Shown here in pieces: positions 24,183 through 36,800 of a stretch of 64,000 bases of DNA. A program made the position numbers and the translations under genes. Each line of letters starts with the position of its first letter. The stretch's first letter is position 1. The notes beneath the pieces were generated by a model. That model was not told where the DNA came from. It searched no databases and was given only the letters and a program-made list of their open reading frames with translations. This DNA is from Dasyornis broadbenti (lineage: Eukaryota; Chordata; Aves; Passeriformes; Dasyornithidae). Location: assembly GCA_013397935.1 (NCBI GenBank), contig VZRN01006619.1:857757-921756 (forward strand), read 5' to 3'.

Positions 24183-24758
24183 AGAGATAGTCTCCAGCTG
24201 TACAAAGTGTAATTTAACAGTTACACTCTGACTCTTGTCCCAAAACACCCCAAGGATGAGGAACAACACCACAGGTGCTGAATATTGCATTATTTGCAGT
24301 GTTTATATACACAGTAAACTCGGTATTTACGTAGTTCACCAACGTTAGATGGAAAGGTGCACATCTGGTGCAGTCAAGTCACAGGAGGCCCATGAGAAGT
24401 CTTGCTCAATCTGTGGAAGTCTTGTGCCAGCCCGAGCAGCCTCCAGAATGCACAGCACCGATCTCCCCTGCAGCCCTCCAGTGCCTCAGTGATGCTGTTT
24501 ATCAGGAGCCAGCTCGTGCAGGTGTGCTGGGGAGGAGACCTGGGGTAGCCCACGCTGTGTTCCACATTACCAAGACTTAACAGGAGAGCTTCCAGCTGGC
24601 ACACCAGGAGCATCTTGCCAAACAGGTTCCATATCAACACTGAGTGCTTATCAGTGCTGCAGCACCTCCCAGAATCCATTCCTTCAGTAATTCCACTCCT
24701 CACCAAAGCCTCTTGGCATCACGGCAACAGCTGCTCCCAGTTTCCCCAAGAGGGACAG

Positions 24759-24837
24759 CTACTCACGGTCACTGTCACTGCTGTCGCTGTCACTATCACT
24801 GCTGTCAGCATCCCACTTGATACTCTCCAGTGCCTTC
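24759..24837 (-). other. PTCD3: PTCD3 last coding exon, acidic Ser-Asp tail
   Basis: Exon of 79 nt ending in KALESIKWDADSS followed by alternating Ser/Asp and RE-stop. The human protein ends in a comparable SDSD-rich tail. The repeats are of the kind phosphorylated by casein kinase 2, which is inference only. Confidence 0.9.
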
Positions 24838-27800
24838 CTGCAATGTCAAACAGTTCAGTCATCAGTCACCTGTTTGTGACTTTTGCTTTAAAAGAGAGAT
24901 CCCAAAGCACAAGGCAAACCCTCTCCAAAGAGAACACTATGGGCTGAATAATGCCTACTGTCTTCAAAGGACAAGTGCACCCAGCATTTAGTGGAAGCAC
25001 TCCCTCTTGAAAAGCAGACTCCTTCAGTTTCCCTCAAAGTGGTGAGCCAGCTCTCAGGGGTGTTGGGCTTTTATTTCTTTATTTCCTTGGACCAGATCTG
25101 GCTCTAAACTGTGGTCCCTCAAGGATAAGCCCTGAGCACCATCTGAGGATCTCTTGAGCTTGGCTGCAGCAGCCCATCAGTGCAGTGAGAAGTGACCACA
25201 AGCCTCAGAACCTGGGAGCCACATGCAGGGCCCATCCTGTACCACCCCACTGCTTTTACTGGGCTGCAACTGTGTGGTCAGGCACCCAGACCCAGCTAGG
25301 AAGATTCCAGGAAAGAAAGGCAATAGACAACAGGATTGAACAGTGGGTAAGGCTAACCCCACCATGGAAAATTCCCTTCCCTTCTATGTGGGATGGATAC
25401 AGCATGGAATCAAAAACTGAAGGGCCATTTCAGTCCCAGAGTCAAAACACCAGCACATCATTCTGAAGCCAGTTCTGTCTGCTCCTTCATCAGAGAAGCC
25501 TTTCCAAAGGAGATGCCCCTCCAACACCCTACTATACCCCTTCAGCAGTAACATGAAATATTCCAACTCACTTCTGTGTTTCAGAGAGTTCAAATTCCTC
25601 CTCCATTCTGCTTTTCAGCCTTTGAGATGAAGGAAGCCCGAGGGATGCTGCCAGCTTTACCATCTTAATTGCCTCATCTGGGCAATTGGTTTGCTTAGCA
25701 CAGTTCAAGAATTCATCCATCACCTTCTCACTGTGAAAGCAAAGGCAAATGGTGATTGTTCTCAGGGTCACAGAAGAGATGCCCATTAATTTACAGCCTG
25801 TGCTTTAGCGAGGGAGAGGAGGTGACGTTTTCAGATCACTCAACTAGTCCATTTCTGCTCCTGCCAGGAATTTCACCTCTGATACAGAGTGAAGGCTATG
25901 TGGTAAGTTTGGGAACTCCTGTCCCAGCAGAGGAAGGCAGGCAAAGAGTGCCGCTAGGTGTGTGGCCTTTGGTACCACACACCCTCATGGTGTTCACTTA
26001 GGCAAGCTCTAACTTTATTTTAAAAAAACCCACACCCAAACAAAACTCATTACTATTCCTTACAAGTTGTGTTCTACTTCAACAATTTCCTGCTCCAGAA
26101 TCCTGAGACAAGCAAGTGGTTGTAGCTTAACAGGTACCACCTAAGATTCAGGATCTGGCTTGATAAACTCATTTTCAGAAATCCACGCACCTCTAAGGCA
26201 CCTGTGCTTGGTTAAGGGCATACTGGAATTTTTCTGAGCACATGGCAAAGCAGATGTTCAGGAGTCCTGCTCAGACTGATCTGCACTGCTGAGTTCGTCA
26301 GTGGCACTGCTCTCCATGGCCCAGAGCTTCAGTCAATGACACCTCAAAGACCAACCACATCACCCCCTCCCACTTTGCATTTTCAACATGTTTGGAGACA
26401 GAAAGCTCTTGGAATATATTCACTGGATAAACCAACAGCCATGCTCACAGGGACAGACACACACATTCATCTTCTAGAAGTAAATGGACCACTACTGTCA
26501 GTTACAATTGGGGGTTGGACTACTTGGCCTTTAAAAGTCCCTTCCATCCCAAACTATTTTTTCATTCCATAACAGAGACTCAGGATCTCAGCCAAAGGAG
26601 AGACTCAGTAACTGAAGAACCTAAAAGTACTTACGTGGGAATCCTGTTGATTTGCTGGAAACGCTCCATCATGTTCCTATTCAAAAGAAAACAATAATAA
26701 TTAAAAAACCCCACATAACAGGGACAGATTTTCAGCCTGTTGGATGAGCCTCCGCTAGAAACACAAGTAAGCTCAAAATTACAACCCCCCACAGATCTGA
26801 AACAGATCCCGTGCTATATTCTGACAAATGCAATCTGTGCCAGCTAACTACATTGGTTACTTTAACACAAAATACTTTGAACTGTGCAGAAAACGAAGCG
26901 TAGCTGGTGGCAAGTTTCCCTTAAAATACTATGTATTTTTAGTATTTTAAAATACTCCTTTATTGCTACTTCGTTTCCTGTGCACTGATTCATTTGAAAC
27001 ATCTCTAACAGAAAATAGCTCAGAACATTAAATTAAAGGCTAGATATTTTAATCTATATTTCAAGTTCAGAGCATATTGGGACAGTACATTCTAGCTATT
27101 AGTGTTCTAAAAATAGTCTAGTTAGAGTTTTAATTTGGGTTAATGCTAATTAAAATTTTAATTAAACTAATTAATCAGTTTGAATTCCAAAGAGTTCTAA
27201 AAATCAGAAAATGGGAAGTTGTGGGCAATCAGCAGTGCTCAGGGAAGTGATTATCAGACCACACCTTGCCATGAGCGGCTGTACAAAGCTCTACACTAGG
27301 TATTACACTAACATCTACACCATTTTTAAGACAGACAACTGTAAACTGGTGCCAAGAATGAACAATAATGAAGAAAAAAACCCATCACATTCCCAGCAGG
27401 CTTTATCCCCTCCCTTTGTCTGCACCAGCATTCCAAGGCATCAGTCATTAGTGTTTGATTTTTGTGACTAAGCTTTGAGCTGCAGTGTCAGCAAGCCCAG
27501 AGCGCCACACATACCAGGCATCCTGGGTCCTCCCAGCCCTGGAGAACAGCACCACGACATGGCCCAGTGCACTCCCTGTCCACTCCAACGGGACCTGCCC
27601 CAGCCTGGCAGGCTCATGGACAGCTTTGATTTCTTCAGCACATTTGGCAAATGCCAGCTGAATCTGTAAAAAGATTGTGCTATTTATAACAAAACCACTG
27701 AGATTAAGCTTTTCAGTGTAATTTCTCCTGCAGCTTTGCTCTGTATGTGATTTAAATCTGTGAATTAACAATCATTACCCCTGGGAGACAAACCTCTCAC

Positions 27801-30800
27801 TTTGGTCAGGACAACTGTCCCCACTAGGCAAGCTCCAAGGTGGCTTTGTAGGGACAGCTGTATCCCCCTTTAATATCTTTCAGCTTGAGAAGGCAGTTAC
27901 TGCAATGAAATCCTTGGCAAAAATCCCTGAATTCTGCCACATGCTTCCTCAGGGATGTGGCTGGCTGGGCTGCATTACTTTTCCAAACCCTGGTAAGAAG
28001 GGATTCCTGCTCTGTGTGTTAATTTGAGGTTTGTCTACAGATTGAAGACGATCCAAAGGGTTTAGCAGGCCTGGATAAACTCACATGGATCTGGAAACCT
28101 GCAATGGCAGATGCACTGGGACTGGATCTCTAGGATTGACCAGGGATACAACATTTACCTACAGTCTGAGGAGACACCACTACTCTTTACTGAGCTTGTG
28201 CTGGTTTTGGCTGAGATAGAGTTAAATTTCTTCAGATCTTCTTCCTTACTATGGGGCTGTGTTTTATATTTAAGATGGAAAGTATGTTGATAACACAGGG
28301 ATATTTTTGTTGCTGGGCAGTGCTTAAAGAGCATCAAGGCTCTCCTGCCACCAGTGAGTGTGCTGGGGGTGCACAAGGAGTGTGATACAACAAGAAGCTG
28401 GGAGGGGACACCTGGGACAGCTGACCCTAAATGACCCCAGGGATATTTCAGACCACAGGATGTCACACTCAGCAGATAAAGCTGGGGAAAGGAAGAATGG
28501 GGAGACATTTGGAGTGATGGTGTTCGACTTCCCAAGTGACTGTTCCACATGAGCTTTCCAGGAGCCTGGCTTTCCTAGGGATGGCTGAACACCTGCCTGC
28601 AATGGGAAATGGTGACTGAGCTTGAGTTTTGCACTTTTACTGTCCCAGTTCCCTCCACCATTGCACAGTGGAGGAGCAAGAGAGCGGCTGTGTGGGGCTC
28701 AGCTGTTCAGAGGGGTTATCAGTTCCCTTACCTCATTGGGATGCTGGTCCCTGCTCATCAAAGACAAGAACTCTTCCAACACCTCTTGTCTCCTCATAAA
28801 CCCCAGCTGTTTTACATCTGTTTAGAGAGAGGCAGTGATTGGTAGGTGTGACCAGTACCCGTGTTGTTCCCAACTCCTGGCAATATGGTCAGCACAATTT
28901 AACAAGGCAAAGAGCCATTGTCTGTGTCTGAGCAAGTCACATTTAATTCCCTTTCCCCTCAATATCAGGTCTTGTGCACCAAGTTCCTGAACCAATCTGA
29001 TTTCTTCTTCCCTTCCCTGCTGGTCTTAACATTTCTGGGTGCCAGCCCTACCACTCCCCTTGATAAAGGCCTTCAAGGTGCCCAGCACTGATCAACCTGC
29101 TGGTGATGACCCTGTCACAGAACAGGGAGGGAACAACACACAGAGCACTGTCTGTAAATCAGTTACTGGTCCTAAGGGGGAACACAAACCTGAACTGCTG
29201 CTGGACAGTGAGGCCCACAACCCCCTGTGGCCAGAGACCTCCACCACCATCTGCTGAGGATTAAGTAGTGACTTATATTCTTTTATATGATTTTGAGGCT
29301 AGATTAAATCTTAACCAAGGATCTGCAGAGGGTCCAGGTGATTAGATACCATAGGCAAGCAGTGCACCTTATCAAGGTTACTCCAAGCAATGAGAAGTTT
29401 CCAAACTACTCCCAACTTTGCACTGCTCCTGGCATTTGTCAAAGAACTGCCTATGAAGCCATGTGGCCATCACTTACCTTCCCACACCGAAGGGATCACT
29501 TCCAACTGGTTGGCTGCATCCAGTGCTTGAAGGAGGTCCAATATATTTTTAGGACTTGGATAGAAGAGCTGAAGGAAGAGAATCATTTCAGTCACCTGTG
29601 ACTGCTCCATTTCTCCATGCTAAAGCTCTGCAGCTCTTATCCTGCTACACACTTACCGAAAATGACATTTCTTTGTACCACTTCAACACCACTTCAATTT
29701 GTTCCATCATGCACAACAACGAAAAGAATTTTGACCTAGAGAGAAAAAATATCCTAATTCAGTGATGATTACATCAACTAAACCATACAGAAGCACTAGC
29801 AAATGATGGTGTGCTGATCAGATTTGTATTGCAGATCATGGACATTTCACTGATTACAACACTCCATGCAATTAGAAAAGCAGCAGTGTTTCTTATGACA
29901 GCTTAATGCTGACACTAGGTAATTGGCAGAATTAATTAGAAGTTAAACCATTATGTTTTAGAATACCAGAAAAAAAACCAGCAATCTTCCTGCCTGATGC
30001 CAGTTTTAAGGTACCTGTATGTTTCTCAGATGCAACCTTTGGATATAAGAATTGAACTAAATTAACCTCATTATGTGTACAAATTCGCAAGACAAGCCTG
30101 AGTTCTTGATCCAGCGCACTGACTAAGAAAACATCCCTACACTGAGAAATGATGCTGTTTTGATGTTACCTCCAAAGCTGTCATCCTGGGTGCACAACAG
30201 AATGGTAGAAAATACAACTGGTTGTTGTAATTTTTGGATGGGTATTGAGATAAAGTGATGCTCCAAGACACTGGATTTCAGTTCAAAGGCCACAAACTGA
30301 AAATAAATCCTAATCACCGCTCGTAAGAGGGATCTAATTCCCAAACTGGGTATACAAAAACCAGCTGATGTTCAGTGTTTGCATCCTAGTTTGTATTGAA
30401 GCTGACAATGACACACAAGATGCTGAATGTAATCTCCACTTCACTCACCAGTAGCCATTTAACCGATCCACATCCAAGAATTTCCAGTTGTCTCCCTTCT
30501 CCAGTGCCCTATTTAACTGATAGGCAAGCTTGATATCCTTAACATCACAGCACTGCAATAAACCAGTCAGATTTGAAAGCTACCAAATGTAACAGTCAAT
30601 ACATCCCTCAAGACTCACTTTCACAAAGGTACATGCAAGTATCATAGGCATGCAAGTTACCAGTTAGGGAGGGATCAAGCAATGAACTGCAGAATTATGG
30701 CAAAAAGTTACAGGAGGTGATGAGCACAGATGAAAATGGGAGATATTGAAAGCTAAACCTTGTATGACAGGATGTAAACTCACAGGCAATTCTCCGAGAG

Positions 30801-33800
30801 CTGGAGAGGCTCAAACAAATTCTGATGGCAGAAAAGAGGCACTTACCACTTGCATGGCGGTGACAAAAAAGTTTGCTGAAAGGGAACAAACAGGAGTCTG
30901 TTAACTTCAAGCTTCCAAAAAAACGTAAAATAGCTCATTAACCCACCCTCCCAGTGGACAGATGAGATTTTCAATTAGAAAGTCAATCTGTAGCTCAGTT
31001 TGACAATATAGCAGGGCTCTTCACTTTCTTGTTAGTCTTTGGTGTGGGATGAGTTGGGTGGGTTTTTTATACACTTCTGGCAGTAACTTCGAGCACAGAA
31101 AGAAACAGCTTAACACACGCAGCAGGACAGAAGCAAAGGAAGGAGGTGTACAACATTCTGACTATTTCCAGGATTCATTCCAAAGACAAAAAAGAAAGCT
31201 GATAAAGAGTGGCTTCCAACACTTTGCTAACACCACGTTGTCTACAGACCTTTCTTTGCCAAACCCATCTTCAGATGGAAGCTGTATTTGCTTCCAAAAG
31301 TACAGAAAGGCTTATGAACTTCCCAGGGCAAAGCTGCATACACACAGATGGCAAAAAGAGCCAGTGACACATGGGATGTTCAGAATACACCCCTCCTAAA
31401 GACCCATGCTCCAGTTTTCCATAAAGTTTTATTTCATGAAACTTTCTGAAAAGGATTAAGAAGCAGAATAGGAAAAAAAAAAAAAAAATAAAAAAAATCA
31501 CACCACACTACAACAAAAACCTGCCATTCACCTGATGTGTATCATTTTGTGAAGCTGTGAGCAGCTCCCCCTTAAACTGAACTTGTAAATAACGCTGCAA
31601 TTTTCTATTACACGGACTTAAAACGCTCATTCACACAAGCTACACCCCTACTTCCACACAGAAGCCAGTGCACCAACGCACAGCACAATTCCCAGCACTG
31701 GAATTTGTCTCCAGATTTGTCCTTCTTTGTCTCCAGAAATATCAGAAGAGACTGAGAGAAGCAAGCTGCATGCATTTATCCTAGCTGAGTAAAACAACCT
31801 GAAATTCACAGGTATCTTTTCACCCAAGCTTGAAGTCCTTACCATCATCAGGGTCCTGGGCAGTGAAGCTCCTCTTTTCAACCTCATTTAACACCTCAGA
31901 GATGATGTCTGATGAGTGAACATCAACTGTGGGACAGAGACAAACTATATCAGATCTCAGTTGTGCACTTCCTTAGTGATGGGCATCAGCCTGCAAATAC
32001 AGTACGAAATTGGGAACAACCAACATAATTTCAAAAAATGTTTTAACTCCCATGATGCTCCACACCAGCATCAATTTAATTCATTTAAAATTAAAGACTG
32101 CCAGATTTCCACAGCACAGCAGGGCAGATTCTAAACGATAAAACGGCTTTCTAGCAAGGAAACAAGAAGACCTGGAAGTCTGCTTATTACAAAGCTGCAC
32201 TGAGAAAAGCAAAGCATTTCAGAAACAAATAGAAATTTAAAAGGGGGGAAAAAACCCCAACAAAACAAACAGAAAAAAAACCCCAGAACCAAACCCAGAG
32301 AGACTTCAGAGCAACTCCTTCACATTTCTTAAAACACAAGGACTGCAGTTAGGACTACTCTCCCTATTCTCTTCCTATAGGGAAAATTCTGTGGGCATGG
32401 GATCTCGAACAGTTGGGTTCCTGCCTTCTAACACAGCTATTTTTCATGACAGCTCTAATGCACAGAACTGTTGCATAAAAACAAAATCTCTGTGCAATTT
32501 CACCCTGTGAGTGGCACAGTCTATGGAATCAGTGTTGTCAGATCCAGCCTCCACAAAAACTGAGTAGTATTTGTATGAGGTTATCAGCCTTTTTTTCCCC
32601 CCAAGCAGAATCAGGCTGCACAGGGAACACTAAGATCACACCCATTAAAAGCTGTCTTTTAATCCATAAGTCAACTGTCTTTACCCATCACATGAGAAAA
32701 GCATTAAAGCAGCTGCTACAGAGGACATGTTCATGGCCAAGCCGACAGCGCACGTACCGCCTCTGTAATACATGGAGAGGAGGTGATCATAGGATGCAAG
32801 GCTGGGCTCTGGAAAGCAAAAACATTGCAGTTACCTCAACATTCCTGGTTGAGCTCTGTGTCACAGTTCTAATTCACAGTCTGCTCCTACACTCCTCAAG
32901 CAGCATGCATAAATTTACTCTCTCTCCCTGTCCACCCTAATGCTGGACCAGACCTCACATACATACGCCTGGGAGAGGTGATATCCAACACTGAACCCAT
33001 CAGTTGGAGCATCCTATTCCCATGAAGGGAGCAGCCAAACTTCCCTGCTCTAAATAAAAACCAAAAATACTTCATAGCTAGTTTCCCTTCTGCTCATGAA
33101 TGTTATCTTCACTCTATCAACAAGCATGTTACGGCATCAAAGCACACTCCATGGAATATCAAATCAATTCTGCAGATATTCTCTGTTTTTGCAATACTTA
33201 TTTGAAGTTAAAAAATCATCATCAGATCAAAAGGTTTTTCCTGTAGAGATGTAGATCTATAGACCTGAACTGGCTTGGGTGGCTTGTGAAGTGTATCTTC
33301 CCTGGGAACAGGGAATCACCGTGTAGTGGGGTGCTGAACTGAGTTAACTGTTCTGTTCTGGAGGTGGCACTGGAATATCATAATCACTGCATATAATAAA
33401 TACTCTGGTTCTCTTACCTATATCAAGTGCTTCCATTTCCTTTAGTACCAGTAAAGACATATTTCTGCCCACACCACCACATCTTCTTAGAGTCTTCAGT
33501 AAAGAATTAAAAGTTAGCAGAGTTGGTTGCACTTCCTGTTGAGTCATGTGAGTCAGGAAGTCCTTAAAATAAAAAAATCCCCAATCCTTAGTGCTTCACA
33601 TGTTATGGATCACAGTTCAGCTTTCAGGTGGGTTACATACACATTTCCTCAACCTAATCCTTCTCACCCTCTTCAAGTGAACAACTCTTCTTTAACTGAT
33701 TCTTTATTAAGGTAGTACTGTCTAATTTTTAATGACCAAAACATGGCTACATTACATCAGAATAAATCTTGGAGAATTCTCTCTAGAACAAAAAGGATAT

Positions 33801-36800
33801 TTTTTATAGCTACATAATATTTTTCCTTACTCATGTGTCATTAAAACTCAAAATTCCATTTCTGTCACAACACCATGAATTAAATGAGTTTTTATCTAAA
33901 ATTGCTAATTTACTTTATCTGCCCGCAGTAATTTCCCCAACTACTTTCTGTCCAGACAGTTCCTGGGTCAGGTATGTTCTCACAAGGCAAACCACTCTGC
34001 AAAGGCAAGGTCGAATTTTTCACATTTGCCACTCCGCCATGGTCAGCTTTTCTGTTTAAGCTACTGCACTTCCTTTACAGCACAGATTAGAATCAGAGGA
34101 CCAAGTTCTTGCTTTTAGTCATTCAACAACTGCAAAATTTTACTAATAAGGCAGGCCCAGAACCCACACTCTTATTCCTTCCCCACCTCTTCTGCTCTAC
34201 CCTCCTTACCTTGGCTAATTCCCATCTTTCTGCGAACCTCTCCTTGAGATATGGGACTGCTCTGATCAGCGCATTGAAGGTGTGGACATCAGCTGGAGAA
34301 TGTAACATAATCCATTTTAAATTACAATTTACAGCCTACAGGATACAGTTTGTTCTAGCATGGCTCAGTTTTTGGCAGTTTCATGCAAACCTGTTTCCAG
34401 TGAGCCAGCCACACGCCAACTGTGCTGGAATTACCAGTCTGCATTCAGCTCCCATGATCCAGCTGAGGTCCGTACCCCTGCGCCAATCATCACTGCCATG
34501 AACAAACACTCCTGTGCCCAACAGGGCATTTCCAGTCCTTAGAAGACCACAAAACACAACCAAGAGACACTCACCCTTGTGCCTTTCATTCAGTAAGTCT
34601 ATGTACATGTCATAAGCTTTGGAATAAGCTCCATGCTGCAAAAACAACAAAAATAAACAATCTCTATGATTGTGTGAGATTTCACAAGTTGAAAAAAAAA
34701 TCCTCCAGTACTGAAGAATAACTTTACCTTCACCATCCCACGGATCATTGTGCAATACGAGTGTGCATTCCTTTCTGGCATTATCTTAAATATCCTTTCA
34801 GCATGGTTGTTCTCCCTGGAATCAATGAACAAGATAAATGTTAAAGAACCAAGTAAAAGACACCTTTAGGAAAAGGATTCAACATGCAGAATAAAACAAT
34901 ACCCCCAAGAAGTGACATTCATATATCACAGTTGTAATACTTTGAGCTATTCTACAATCACCTACCAGACTTCCATTAACACTTTAAAAGATCAGCAAAC
35001 ACAGTTTATTTAACAAGTAACACCTATGAGTATGGGCTGATAAAAGAATTAAGTTTGTACTGTAATAAGAATACAAGTGCACAACCCACGGACTATGGGA
35101 ATCTAGGCAACGTTTTCTGTACCTCCATCTGGGGCCAGATGTCTGTGAATCTTTTCGGAACTGTCTCTTTGGAGCTTTCTGCTCTGAAGCGTTCACCTGG
35201 AGAGATTTTTACTGAAATAAGTTTCTAACAGTTCAAAATTATAATTTAACATCAAGTGATGCTATTTGGTAACAACACTCAAGTTCAGCAGCATGGAACA
35301 AAGGTGTTTTTTAATGAGTTATATTAGAATAATGTCCATCATAGCATTCAGGAAGCAAACTAGATTGAAAATAAAGTTAATATTATTAAACATATTAAAC
35401 ATATTAACAACTTTACACAAACTACTAGAGTTGCTAGTAGATCACTCATGGGACTTTTGTAACAGACATATCTCCTGGCAAAGTTGACTGCATCTGATCC
35501 ACCTCGTGACATCTCCCATGCAAATAGTACAAAAATACTGACAGCACCTTGATATACTCCCACTATGTATGAAATAAATAAATAGAGACCAAGTTTTCCA
35601 TACCTCTGGTTCTTCCAAACCCTCTTTTTCTTCCTCCTCTTTTTCAGGAGTAGGTTCATCATCTCCATAGAAGCATAACAAATCTAAAAGGCTGTTTGTG
35701 GTCTCCAGAGATACAGGGGTACCTTTAGAAAATGAGAATTTATGACAAAGTGAAGAGCTCCCCACTCTATAACCACTTCAGAAAACTTCTGAGCACCACT
35801 TTCAACACCAAGACATCCCCTACCAAGTCCCTAACCGTGGGTGTGACACCAGTACTGCCACAAACCCACTCATCACAGGAGACAATTTTAGCACTGAACT
35901 AGAGTATGCTCTTCTACTGAAGCCACTCCAACAGTATTTTCCTGATAAAATAGGAGAAGGAAATGACAGCTGGCAGTCAGAATTGTGAAGCAGCACAAAC
36001 CCAATACAGCATCTGAAATTTCTAGTGCTTTTCCATAACTCCTCGTAAGATACACCCTGCTGTGAAGACCACTTCACCTGTTTCACTTTCTGTGAAACAG
36101 ATTTAAAACCAACAAAAGCATTTATTCTGCTTCCTGTTCAAGAAATCATTTGCTCTCCTTACCACCAAAGTGACATGTCTGATAAGCAGTGGCTAAGATT
36201 CTCCAGTGATTCTAGGGAACCACTTCACCAGACCACAGGCAGTTGCGAAAGGAGCAACGCAGCCACAAAATTGTCTCCATAGCCTGTGCCAGCCACTGAA
36301 ATATTTTGGCACAATTTAAGTGGAATTCCACCACAGAATCTGGCAGGTGACCACAAACCTGCCTGTAGAAGCTGATCAAACATGTCCACGGACTCTTTCA
36401 GCATTCTGAGGTGGATGCGCTCCCTCAGAGCTTGCTCGCTCATTCCTTCAGTCTGAGGTGTGAGAGTCTCAGGCATCAGGCACTAAAAGCAAAGAGTGGA
36501 AGTCAGTCATGAGCTCAGACTTCCTCTGAACTGTCACTAAAACATTAACCAAATATCCTTACTTCTCTCCCAGTACACTGCTTGCAGCCTAACAACACCA
36601 GTCCTTTTGAAGGACCACACATATTCTCACCCCTCATTTTTGTGCTAGGAAGCAACATCTAAACAAGACTGCTTTTCTTACTTTTACCTCAAGAACCTGA
36701 CATGATATTGAACTCCCGAGAAAAATATTCACTACAGAAATATAATGGAAATAAAGTACTGCTTTCATAGTGTCTGCAAGACAGTTAAAAAATTATCCTT

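Noticed and set aside
26920..26960. Inverted words TTAAAATACTA / TAGTATTTTAA in a PTCD3 intron
   Set aside because: AT-only 11-bp arms in AT-rich sequence; this is expected by chance.
31843..31908. Shorter version of PTCD3 exon 15 using the acceptor ctcatcag
   Set aside because: It is phase compatible, but the upstream acceptor tgtcccacag has a better pyrimidine tract, and the added residues (VDVHSS) restore the length seen in the family. It could still be a minor alternative.
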